From NCBI GenBank assembly GCA_039187815.1, contig JBCCZI010000055.1, forward strand, positions 1 to 26,707: a stretch of DNA of 26,707 nt, read 5' to 3'. Below the pieces are notes generated by a model, which was not told where the DNA came from, searched no databases, and saw only the letters and a list, made by a program, of their open reading frames with translations. Origin of the DNA: Thermohalobaculum sp039187815. Its GTDB lineage: Bacteria; Pseudomonadota; Alphaproteobacteria; Rhodobacterales; Rhodobacteraceae. Shown here one piece after another: positions 20,010 to 26,707 of the stretch (position 1 is the stretch's first letter; every line of letters starts with the position of its first letter). The translations under genes were made by a program, and so were the position numbers.

Positions 20010-20678
20010 ATGACGATGCAAATGGCAGCAGAACACTGTGACAAGTCGGATCGCCTGGCACTCACGTTGCGGGCGGAAGCAGACGGCAGCTTCTATGTCC
20101 GCGATGTCGAGATCCTCAACGAAGGATCCCGGTTGCGCGTCTCTTTTCAGAGAGAGAACCGGCTGGAAGAGGTGCTCTCTGCCGAGAGCTGCGAGACAAT
20201 CGCCGATGTCGCACGAAAGGCCTCGGAGCATCGCGGCATGCTGGCCCTGCCCGATCTCCGCGTGTCGCTGCGCAATCTTGTGCTCGCCGGTTGCCGCGTT
20301 CTAATCAGCGCGGCCGAAGACGGGGCTGAGCACATCCTGATTCGCTTCGGCCATTGTTTCGGGAACCTTCTGGGGCTCTTCCGCAAGAACGTGCTGGCGT
20401 TGAACATGGCGGTGGACGAACTCTGCGACAGCTCGGCACGCCGCTTGGACGAGCTCTATCTGCAGATCGCGAACTTCAGCAGCCATATCGAGACCGTGCT
20501 GGGGGATGAGCGCCCGAATTGCCCGATCCGCACCCATCGGGAGCTTGCGGCTCTGTCGCAGCGGATCCGAACAACCATGTACACGCTCAACCAGCGCCAG
20601 ATGATTGAGCGCCGCCACCCCAGTGACGCGGCACAGATCGATGCGATCCGAAGCCTGCGCGCTTTGCCGAGCGGCTGA
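20010..20678 (+). CDS. Uncharacterised protein, paralogue of the 238-aa protein at 15691
   Basis: Family not recognised. The 222-aa soluble protein has a predicted beta-rich N-terminal half (LALTLRAEADGSFYVRDVEI, LRVSFQRE), a helix at about 48-75, two strands (DLRVSLRNLVLAGCRVLIS, AEHILIRFGHCF) and a long helical C-terminal half (126-200). Residues 16-36 and 80-124 align with the 238-aa protein on the other side of the CheB-CheR gene; the C-terminal halves have diverged. It is divergent from CheB-CheR across an AT-rich promoter region, so the three genes probably respond together. Three in-frame ATGs (20010, 20016, 20022) lie close together and none has a strong ribosome site, so the start is uncertain by four codons. 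It converges on the M50 gene with 3 bp between stops. Cys10, 61, 95 and 116 have no obvious metal-site spacing. Confidence 0.85.
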   Translation: MTMQMAAEHCDKSDRLALTLRAEADGSFYVRDVEILNEGSRLRVSFQRENRLEEVLSAESCETIADVARKASEHRGMLALPDLRVSLRNLVLAGCRVLISAAEDGAEHILIRFGHCFGNLLGLFRKNVLALNMAVDELCDSSARRLDELYLQIANFSSHIETVLGDERPNCPIRTHRELAALSQRIRTTMYTLNQRQMIERRHPSDAAQIDAIRSLRALPSG

Positions 20679-20681
20679 TCC

Positions 20682-21767
20682 TCACGGACGGGCGGACGAC
20701 CCACGTTGCGCCAACAAGGCAACGGCCAGGGCTTCTAGGGTGACATAGCCCACCAGCGCCCCATCGGGCCCATGGACCAAGGCGGCGCGGGCCTCGTGTC
20801 GATGCAAGGTGTCGCCAAGCGCATCCACCGTGTCCTCTAGCGCAACCCTTGGCAGATCCCGGTGCATGTGCTCTAGCACCGGCGCCTGCGGGCCCGCCTG
20901 GCGTAGGCCCTCTACCAAACGCGCGCGGGTCAAGACACCGACCGCATGCCCATCGGCCGACAACACAGGGAAATGGTCCTGCGTGGTCGCCAAAACGGCC
21001 TGTCCCGCCCGGCGCAACGGGTCCTCGGGCGCGAGCGTTGCGAAACGCCGAACGGCAATATCGGCAACCAGGTGCGTGCCCGCGCGGCCCCGCGCCGCCT
21101 CCTGGCGCAGCTCAAGATCCGCAGCAAAGATAACAAAGATCCCGATCAGCATTAGCAAGGGGCTGTGGACAAAGCCGATCCCGACAAACCCCAGCCCGAA
21201 CAGCTGCCCGACGCGCCCCGCAATCAAAGTGGCACGGCCACGCCCAAACCGCAGCGCCAGTAGCGCCCGCAGCATCCGCCCCCCGTCCAGCGGAAAGGCC
21301 GGCAGGAGATTGAAGGCCACCAACATTAGGTTGACCACGGCCAGGCGGGCCGCCATGGACCCCTCGATCCGCTCCAGCGACGCCAGATCGCCCGATTGGA
21401 TGCGCACACCCAGCACCAGCAACAGCGCCCCGGCGATAACGAGATTGACCATCGGCCCGGCGGCAGCGACGGCGAGTTCTCGCCCCGGGCTCTCAGGCAT
21501 CCGCTCGAGCCGCGCGAGCCCGCCGATCGGCAGCAAGGTTATCTCGGGGGTTCGGATCCCATATCGGTTCGCTGCCCAGGCATGCCCGCCCTCGTGCAAC
21601 AGGACGCAGAGGAAGACCAGCAGCAGAAACAGGATCCCGTCCGTGGCGGCCTCGGCCCCGCCCCGCTGCCAGGACACCCAGCCGATCCAGGCCAACAGCG
21701 CCAGGAAGGTCAGGTGCACGCGCACCGCCGTGCCCTGGATGGTGGCAATCCGGTAGGACCAGGTCAT
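20682..21767 (-). CDS. Site-2-type intramembrane zinc metalloprotease (M50) with CBS domains
   Basis: Polytopic membrane protease of 361 aa that would cut a transmembrane substrate. Membrane helices lie at about 17-32, 44-60, 97-120, 140-156 and 190-215. The zinc site is HEGGH at 58-62 (LLHEGGHAWAANRYG), with the third ligand in NLLPAFPLDGGRMLRALL (Asp161), both family signatures. Residues about 222-350 are a pair of CBS domains (HLVADIAVR, FPVLSADGHAVGVLTRARLV; ALVHGPDGALVGYVTLEALA), which in this subgroup (SpoIVFB-like) bind adenosine nucleotides and gate activity. It starts 5 bp after the galE stop and is therefore in an operon with galE. A link with the membrane anti-sigma factor at 12367 is conceivable but purely speculative. 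Confidence 0.92.
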   Translation of the reverse strand: MTWSYRIATIQGTAVRVHLTFLALLAWIGWVSWQRGGAEAATDGILFLLLVFLCVLLHEGGHAWAANRYGIRTPEITLLPIGGLARLERMPESPGRELAVAAAGPMVNLVIAGALLLVLGVRIQSGDLASLERIEGSMAARLAVVNLMLVAFNLLPAFPLDGGRMLRALLALRFGRGRATLIAGRVGQLFGLGFVGIGFVHSPLLMLIGIFVIFAADLELRQEAARGRAGTHLVADIAVRRFATLAPEDPLRRAGQAVLATTQDHFPVLSADGHAVGVLTRARLVEGLRQAGPQAPVLEHMHRDLPRVALEDTVDALGDTLHRHEARAALVHGPDGALVGYVTLEALAVALLAQRGSSARP

Positions 21768-21772
21768 GCCGA

Positions 21773-22756
21773 TCAGGCAGCCTCACCCAGGCGGCGCTCC
21801 CAGTCCAGGGCCTGCGCGACGATGGTGTCGAGATCGTCCAAGTCCGGCCTCCAGCCGAGCCGCGCCCGGATCTCCGCCGGATCGGCGACCAACTGCGCCG
21901 GATCGCCCGGGCGCCGCGGGCTCTCGACCACGTCGAACGAGGCCCCGTGCACACGGCGGACCGCCTGGATCACCTCGCGCACCGAGAAGCCGGTTCCATA
22001 GCCGCAATTGAGCACGGCGCTCTCGCCTCCGTCCCGGAGATGATCGAGCGCCAGAGCATGCGCCCGGGCAAGATCGGTCACGTGGATATAGTCGCGCACA
22101 CAGGTCCCATCCGGTGTGGGATAGTCGGTGCCAAAGATCTCGAGCCGCGGGCGCAGGCCGAGCGCAGCCTGGGCCGCCACCTTGATGAGATGCGTGGCCT
22201 GGGGCGAACATTGCCCGCTCCGCCCCTTGGGATCGGCTCCGGCCACGTTGAAATACCGCAGACAGATGCTCGCCAGCCCATGGGCCGCGCCCACATCACG
22301 CAACATCAGCTCGGTCATCATCTTCGAGGCGCCATAGGGCGAGATCGGCTGCTGCGCCGCCGCCTCGGAGATCGGTACTTCGGCCGGATTACCATAGACT
22401 GCTGCGGTCGATGAGAAGATGAAGCGCCGGATCCCAGCGGCCACGCAGGCCTCGATCAGCGTCCGTGAGGCGGCGGTGTTGTTGCGATAATATTTCAGCG
22501 GATCGGCATGGGACTCCGGCACGATGATCGAGCCTGCAAAGTGCAGGACCGTGTCAATCGCCGCCTCTTCGAACACCCGGGCGAGGAGCGCGGCATCGCC
22601 CACATCGCCCTCGATCAGCCGGACCTGCGGCGGCAAAAGCGCGCGGCGTCCCGTGGAGAGGTCGTCGAGAACCCAGACCGTCTCGCCGCGCTCACAGAGA
22701 TCGAGCACCAAATGGCTGCCGATATAGCCGGCTCCGCCCGTCACGAGGATGGTCAT
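21773..22756 (-). CDS. galE: UDP-glucose 4-epimerase
   Basis: Extended short-chain dehydrogenase that interconverts UDP-glucose and UDP-galactose in the cytoplasm, feeding exopolysaccharide or LPS synthesis. Length is 327 aa. The NAD-binding TGGAGYIGSH is at 6-15, HFAGSIIVPES at 72-82, catalytic Ser/Thr 116-117 in FSSTAAVYGN, and YGASK with Tyr141 and Lys145. C-terminal substrate-loop features DYPTPDGTCVRDYIHVTDLA follow. The start was moved to ATG 22756: AGGGAG lies upstream at a normal distance, and the open frame before it adds 32 residues before the Rossmann strand that the family lacks. It is the first gene of a two-gene operon with the M50 protease and diverges from the GMC oxidoreductase. 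Confidence 0.94.
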   Translation of the reverse strand: MTILVTGGAGYIGSHLVLDLCERGETVWVLDDLSTGRRALLPPQVRLIEGDVGDAALLARVFEEAAIDTVLHFAGSIIVPESHADPLKYYRNNTAASRTLIEACVAAGIRRFIFSSTAAVYGNPAEVPISEAAAQQPISPYGASKMMTELMLRDVGAAHGLASICLRYFNVAGADPKGRSGQCSPQATHLIKVAAQAALGLRPRLEIFGTDYPTPDGTCVRDYIHVTDLARAHALALDHLRDGGESAVLNCGYGTGFSVREVIQAVRRVHGASFDVVESPRRPGDPAQLVADPAEIRARLGWRPDLDDLDTIVAQALDWERRLGEAA

Positions 22757-22904
22757 ACGCGCGCTCCCTAACCCAGTCCCCGCCCCCGGCGCACCATAGG
22801 GATGCGGCCGCTGCTGTCGAGCCCCCGTTGCACGCCCTCTTGCCGCGGCCACCCGGACCGGCTTAGCGTCGCGTCACAGATGCGTTGCGGAGGGTTCAGG
22901 CACC

Positions 22905-24530
22905 ATGGACCGCTTTGACTATGTGATCATCGGCGCCGGCTCTGCGGGCTCGGTGCTGGCCAATCGCCTGACCGAAGATGGGCAGCACCGGGTGCTGCTG
23001 CTCGAGGCCGGCGGTCGCGACTGGCATCCCTACATCCACCTGCCGATCGGCTATGGCCGCGTCTACTATGACGAGCGGATCAATTGGAAGTTCCTGACGG
23101 CACCGGTGCCGGGGCTTGGCGGCAAGCCCAGCTACTGGCCGCGGGGCAAGGTGCTGGGCGGCTCCTCCTCGATCAATGGCATGGTCTACATGCGCGGCCA
23201 TCCCGGCGATTTCGAGGATTGGGCCGAGGTGGCGCCCGGATGGGGCTGGGAGGATGTTGAACCTGCCTTTCGAAAGCTCGAGCGCTGGTCGGGCCCGCCA
23301 AGCCAGGCGCGCGGGTCCCATGGCCCCCTGCCGGTCTCGAACATCACGGCCGAGGTGCACGAAACCTGCCGCAACTTCCTGGATGCAAGCCGCGAGGCGG
23401 GCTTTGTTGAGATCGCCGATCACAACGGCACCGAGCTCGAAGGGACCAGCGTCTATCAGATGACCACCTTAGGCGGTTTGCGTGCCTCGGCGGCGCGGTG
23501 CTGGCTGACCCCGGCCAAGGGGCGCAAGACACTCGAGATCCGCACGCATGCGCATGTCTGCGGGCTGGTCTTCGAGGACAACCGCGCGGTGGGCGTTCGC
23601 TATCGCCAAGGGGGTCACGAGGCCGAGGTGCGGGCCTCGCGGTCGGTCATCCTCTCGGCCGGGGCCGTCGGCAGCCCGCAGATCCTCCAGCTATCGGGGC
23701 TCGGGCCGGCTGCGGTGCTGGCCGCACACGGCGTGCCCCTGCGCCGTGAGATGCCCCATATCGGCCAGCATCTGCAGGACCATCTGGGCGTGGACTACAT
23801 CTATCGCTCGCGGGTGCCGACGCTCAACCAGCGCCTGCGCCCCTGGATCGGGCGGATCGCGGCGGCCTTGCGCTTTGCCACGTCTCGCCGCGGCCCGCTG
23901 ACGATCGGGGTCAACCATGCCGGTGGCTTCGTGCGCTCGGACCCAGCGCTCGAGCGGCCGGATGTCCAGCTCTATTACTCGCCGCTCAGCTACACCAAAG
24001 CGCCGCCGGGCACCCGTCCGCTGCTCACCCCCGACCCGTTCCCCGGGTTGATGATCGGCCACTCGCCGTGCCGCCCGACCAGCGAGGGCCATGTGAACAT
24101 CGCCTCGTCCGATCCCGAGGCCCCGCCCGATATCCAGCCTGCCTATCTGTCGACCGATCAGGATCGGGCCGTGATGAGGGCCGGCATCCGCATCATGCGG
24201 CGCATCGCAGCCCAGCCGTCCATGGCCAGCATCATCGACGCCCTGCTTTCGCCAGGCGCCGAGGAGGAGGACGACGAGAGCCTCGACGCCTTTGCCCGCG
24301 ACAACGGCTGGACGGTGTTCCACCCCAGCTGCACCTGCCGCATGGGCCACGACCCGGCGAGCTCGGTGGTCGATCCGCGCCTGCGCCTGCACGGGGCCAG
24401 GGGATTGCGGGTCGTCGACGCCTCGGTCTTTCCCAACATAACCTCTGGCAACATCAACGCGCCCACCCTGATGCTAGCCGAGCGTGCCGCCGCCATGATC
24501 CTCGAGGACGCCAAAGAGGGCCACAGATGA
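22905..24530 (+). CDS. GMC-family FAD oxidoreductase (choline dehydrogenase-like)
   Basis: Flavoprotein alcohol or sugar dehydrogenase, 541 aa. The N-terminal FAD site is YVIIGAGSAGSVLANRL (about 6-22), followed by LLLEAG. The GMC signature 1 region contains PRGKVLGGSSSINGMVYMRG, and the signature 2 region contains SAGAVGSPQILQLSGLGP. The catalytic pair is His473 (VFHPSCTCRMG) and Asn516 (SGNINAPTLMLAER). Full length, normal for choline dehydrogenase/BetA-like enzymes; many enzymes of this type oxidise primary alcohols or aldoses, and the substrate is not visible here. GGAGGG precedes the ATG. It overlaps the enolase-superfamily gene by ATGA, which suggests the alcohol or lactone product feeds an acid-sugar dehydratase. 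Divergent from galE. Confidence 0.92.
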   Translation: MDRFDYVIIGAGSAGSVLANRLTEDGQHRVLLLEAGGRDWHPYIHLPIGYGRVYYDERINWKFLTAPVPGLGGKPSYWPRGKVLGGSSSINGMVYMRGHPGDFEDWAEVAPGWGWEDVEPAFRKLERWSGPPSQARGSHGPLPVSNITAEVHETCRNFLDASREAGFVEIADHNGTELEGTSVYQMTTLGGLRASAARCWLTPAKGRKTLEIRTHAHVCGLVFEDNRAVGVRYRQGGHEAEVRASRSVILSAGAVGSPQILQLSGLGPAAVLAAHGVPLRREMPHIGQHLQDHLGVDYIYRSRVPTLNQRLRPWIGRIAAALRFATSRRGPLTIGVNHAGGFVRSDPALERPDVQLYYSPLSYTKAPPGTRPLLTPDPFPGLMIGHSPCRPTSEGHVNIASSDPEAPPDIQPAYLSTDQDRAVMRAGIRIMRRIAAQPSMASIIDALLSPGAEEEDDESLDAFARDNGWTVFHPSCTCRMGHDPASSVVDPRLRLHGARGLRVVDASVFPNITSGNINAPTLMLAERAAAMILEDAKEGHR

Positions 24531-25648
24531 CCGAGATCGCCCGCATCGAGACCTTTTCGACCGAGTTTGTCTCGTTCGTCCGCGTCACCGCCCGCGACGG
24601 CGCCTTTGGCTGGGGGCAGCTCTCGACCTATCATGCGGATATCAGCGCGCTGGTCTTGCACCGGCAACTCGCACCTTGGGTGCTGGGCGAGACCATTGCG
24701 GATCACGCGGCCCTGGACGATGCCTTGGACCGGGTCTTTGAGCGAGAGCACAAATTTCCAGGCTCCTATCTCTGCCGTGCCATGGGGGGCTTTGACACGG
24801 CACTCTGGGATCTGTGGGGGCGCCGCGCGGGACAGCCCGTGGCGGCCTTGCTAGGCGGCTCGGCCGGACCGCTGCGGGCCTATGCCTCTTCGATGAAGCG
24901 CGACATCACGCCCGAGGAAGAGGCCACGCGCCTGCGCCGCCTGGCCGACAGGGACGGCTTCACCGCCTTTAAGGTGCGGGTCGGCGCGGAGGTCGGACGC
25001 GGACGCGACGAATGGCCGGGGCGGTCCGAGGCGATCATCCCCACGATCCGCCGTGCCTTGCCCGAGGCAGATCTGCTGGCCGATGCCAATAGCTGTTTTG
25101 CACCGCCGCGGGCCATCGAGGTCGGCCGGATGCTCGAGGGTGAGGGCTTTTGCCACTATGAGGAGCCTTGCCCCTATTGGGAATACGACCAGACCAAGAC
25201 CGTCACCGATGCTCTCTCCATCGATGTCACGGGCGGCGAGCAGGACTGGGACCTGACCCATTGGCGCCGCATGATCGAGATGCGCGCGGTGAATGTGGTG
25301 CAGCCGGATGTGCTTTATCTCGGCGGGATCGCGCGCACGCTGCGCATGGCGCACATGGCGGGCGAGGCCGGGCTGCAGGTCACGCCCCATGCGGCCAATC
25401 TCGGGATGGTGACGCTGTTCACCATGCACCTGCTGCGCGCGCTGCCCGAGATTGGCGTGTCGACCGGTCCCTATCTCGAGTTCGCGATCGAAGGGGCGGA
25501 CTACTATCCCTGGCAAGAGGGGCTTTATCGCGAGAGCCCCTACGGCGTCGAGGGCGGCCATGTCACGGTCACCGATGCACCGGGCTGGGGCGTCGAGATC
25601 TCCCCCGACTGGCTGGCCCGTAGCAACTACAGCATCTCGGAGCTATAG
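24527..25648 (+). CDS. Mandelate racemase/muconate lactonizing-type enolase superfamily enzyme
   Basis: Magnesium-dependent enzyme of 373 aa that abstracts a proton alpha to a carboxylate, acting as a sugar-acid dehydratase or racemase. The N-terminal capping domain spans about 1-115. Barrel residues: Lys149 in FKVRV, Asp186 in LLADANS, Glu212/213 in HYEEPCP, Glu238 in TGGEQDWD and His288 in VTPHAANLG. The usual KxK at the end of the second strand is K-V-R here. The Glu and His at the barrel ends fit the mandelate-racemase type, but the substrate cannot be named. ATGA overlap with the GMC gene makes a two-step oxidation-dehydration pathway likely. The truncated LysR gene just downstream may once have regulated it. 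Normal length and intact. Confidence 0.9.
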   Translation: MTEIARIETFSTEFVSFVRVTARDGAFGWGQLSTYHADISALVLHRQLAPWVLGETIADHAALDDALDRVFEREHKFPGSYLCRAMGGFDTALWDLWGRRAGQPVAALLGGSAGPLRAYASSMKRDITPEEEATRLRRLADRDGFTAFKVRVGAEVGRGRDEWPGRSEAIIPTIRRALPEADLLADANSCFAPPRAIEVGRMLEGEGFCHYEEPCPYWEYDQTKTVTDALSIDVTGGEQDWDLTHWRRMIEMRAVNVVQPDVLYLGGIARTLRMAHMAGEAGLQVTPHAANLGMVTLFTMHLLRALPEIGVSTGPYLEFAIEGADYYPWQEGLYRESPYGVEGGHVTVTDAPGWGVEISPDWLARSNYSISEL

Positions 25649-25690
25649 GCGCGGTCGATGGCATCTGAAGGCGCGGTCGATGGCATCTGA
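25648..25690. repeat. 21-bp direct duplication after the enolase-superfamily stop
   Basis: A 21-base unit beginning at the final G of the stop codon (25648-25668) is repeated exactly at 25670-25690 with a period of 22. It lies directly in front of the truncated LysR gene. Fits a small duplication scar. Confidence 0.85.
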
Positions 25691-25746
25691 GTGCCGATTG
25701 ACGGAAACCGCCGCCTAGAGCCGTGATCCATGCCAGTCTCGCATGG

Positions 25747-25880
25747 ATGGAGACCCAGGAACTCAGCATGACCCGCGAGATGGCCCGTTGCGGATCCTTT
25801 GCGGCTGCGACCCGGGCGCTCGCGCTTGACCTCTCGGCGGTCAACCGGGCCATCGCCGGGCTCGACCGCCATCTGGACAG
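25747..25880 (+). pseudogene. LysR-type regulator, 5' fragment cut by an insertion sequence
   Basis: The first 44 codons encode an LTTR winged-helix start: METQELSMTREMARCGSFAA then ATRALALDLSAVNRAIAGLD and RHLD, with the conserved GSF.AA.RAL..D.S.V.RAI..L pattern. After RHLD the frame stops matching the family (a normal LTTR continues with a G-x-x-LF-R segment and about 250 residues), and within about 90 bases the same frame has become the IS5 transposase. An upstream in-frame GTG at 25723 exists, but ATG 25747 starts the conserved part. Non-functional, although the fragment may still bind DNA if translated. Same strand as the GMC-enolase operon, so probably its former regulator. Confidence 0.75.
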
Positions 25881-25933
25881 CTGCAAGAGCCTCCCGAGTT
25901 TGGCGTCGGTTTGGGTCGCTGACGCGGCTGGGT

Positions 25934-25965
25934 CGGGGGGTGTATCTGGGTCCGGGGGGTGTATC
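25934..25965. repeat. 13-bp direct repeat in IS leader
   Basis: CGGGGGGTGTATC at 25934-25946 recurs at 25953-25965 (period 19), immediately before the first transposase codons. Could be a duplication scar or part of the IS leader. Confidence 0.8.
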
Positions 25966-26138
25966 ATTCGGCAGGCGGGTTTGTTTGGGCTCTCGGAACA
26001 TCTGGAGCGGTTGAGCAAGGACGGCGATCCGCTGGATGTGCTCGAGGCGACGGTGGATTTCGAGTATGTCCGGCCCTGGCTGGTCGAGGGGCTCGGCTAT
26101 GGCGACGGCTCGAAGGGCGGGCGGCCATCATTCGACCC

Positions 26139-26167
26139 GGTGTCGATGGTCCCTGGTGTCGATGGTC
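26139..26167. repeat. Direct duplication (period 16) in transposase
   Basis: GGTGTCGATGGTC at 26139-26151 recurs at 26155-26167. The net gain of 16 bases shifts the frame right after RPSFDPVSM; removing one copy restores reading into KALILQAQ. Confidence 0.88.
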
Positions 26168-26222
26168 AAGGCGCTGATCCTGCAGGCCCAGCACACCCTC
26201 TCGGACGCGCGGAGGGAGTTCA

Positions 26223-26258
26223 TGCCTGTCGGCATTTGCCGCGCAATTGCCTGTCGGC
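26223..26258. repeat. Direct duplication (period 25) in transposase
   Basis: TGCCTGTCGGC at 26223-26233 recurs at 26248-26258. The 25-base period shifts the frame between DARREFM and RIRDRLSW, consistent with an inserted or duplicated segment. Confidence 0.8.
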
Positions 26259-26400
26259 CAGCGGATCCGCGACCGGCTCTCGTGGATGCGGTTTCTCGGC
26301 TTCGACCTTGGCGCGCCGACACCGGACGAGAACACCCTACGGCATTTCAGGAACCGGCTGACCGAGACGGGCACACTGAAGCGGGTGATGACGTCGCGAA

Positions 26401-26428
26401 GCGACGGGCGCGCAGCGACGGGCGCGCA
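26401..26428. repeat. Perfect 14-bp tandem duplication in transposase
   Basis: GCGACGGGCGCGCA is present twice, back to back (26401-26414 and 26415-26428), between TLKRVM and DWQLQKKG, where the transposase normally has only about two residues. Confidence 0.9.
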
Positions 26429-26707
26429 GCGTCAGTCGACTGGCAGCTCCAGAAGAAGGGGTACATCCCCCTCTCGGCGCCTGCTGGGCAGCGCATGGCC
26501 GGTCAGATCGTCGATGCGAGCCTGGTGCCGGCGCCCAAGCAGCGCAACACCGCGGCCGAGAAGGCGGCGATCAAGGACGGCAAGTCGGCCAGGGAAATCT
26601 GGCCCGATGAGCCCAACAAGGCGGCTCAGAAGGACGCCAACGCACCCTGGACGCTGAAGGTCGGCGTCAAGGTCCGGTACCGTCCGGACGGCACGCCCCG
26701 GCCGCAG

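Larger units (their letters stand above)
25881..26707 (+). mobile_element. IS5-family insertion sequence, degenerate, left part only in window
   Basis: The element begins where LysR similarity stops (about 25881, boundary approximate) and runs off the window at 26707. It contains a broken IS5-type transposase reading in the plus direction. I could not identify the terminal inverted repeats: the right end is outside the window, and the left end cannot be fixed without it. The DNA carries several short direct duplications, listed separately. Confidence 0.7.
25966..26707 (+). pseudogene. IS5-family transposase, multiply frameshifted, partial
   Basis: Translated pieces spell an IS5-type transposase in order: RQAGLFGLSEHLERLSKDGD, FEYVRPWLVEGLGYGDGSKG and RPSFDPVSM in the first frame; KALILQAQHTLSDARREFM in the second; RIRDRLSWMRFLGFDLGAPT and LRHFRNRLTETGTLKRVM in the third; then DWQLQKKGYIPL, GQIVDASLVPAPKQRNTAAE and WTLKVGVKVRYRPDGTP after another shift. 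The frame changes fall at direct duplications (26139-26167, 26223-26258, 26401-26428). The expected ATG is replaced by ATT at 25966. The DDE triad cannot be fully seen; GQIVDAS carries the likely first Asp. It cannot make active transposase, and it continues past the window edge. Confidence 0.85.

Overview
The window looks like chromosome from a GC-rich alphaproteobacterium, probably Rhodobacterales or a close relative. This is judged from gene content (an RTX plus DUF4214 secreted protein, a ChrR-type cupin, a CheB-CheR-PAS hybrid, PAS_7-rich hybrid kinase, GMC dehydrogenases, an IS5-type transposase), from GTG/TTG starts behind strong GGAGG-like sites, and from very high GC in coding DNA. 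No species can be named from sequence reading alone.

Layout. 1-781 is non-coding or decayed DNA containing the 5' fragment of a Spondin_N-like gene on the minus strand. 782-2047 is an RhlE-type DEAD-box RNA helicase. 2048-2694 is decayed. 2695-4342 holds, on the minus strand, a tRNA-Gly(CCC) followed by a TcuA-like flavoprotein. 4560-5963 encodes a matrixin-like RTX/DUF4214 protein whose zinc-protease motif is destroyed. 5974-11587 (minus) has a very large cytoplasmic hybrid histidine kinase with four tandem PAS_7 modules, followed by an acyl-CoA synthetase. 11792-14324 (plus) is a tightly overlapping three-gene operon: ECF sigma factor, membrane anti-sigma factor and S8 protease lipoprotein. 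14341-15679 is a divergent cupin/TetR pair with a perfect 18-bp palindrome and a degenerate second copy between them.

15691-20678 is the most unusual region. A CheB-CheR-PAS-PAS protein, with no receiver and no kinase domain, is flanked on both sides by two uncharacterised proteins (238 and 222 aa). These two are recognisably paralogous to each other (17 of 45 identical residues in the best block, colinear without gaps there). One lies downstream in the same direction and the other is divergent. I recognise neither family. The three genes look like a compact, possibly undescribed sensory module.

20682-22756 (minus) holds galE followed by an M50 site-2-type protease with CBS domains. 22905-25648 (plus) is a two-gene catabolic operon, GMC oxidoreductase and enolase-superfamily dehydratase/racemase, with an ATGA overlap. 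The end of the window is wreckage: the first 44 codons of a LysR-type regulator, cut by an IS5-family element. The transposase of that element is broken by several independent short direct duplications (periods 14, 16 and 25 bp), with further ones just upstream (periods 19 and 22 bp).
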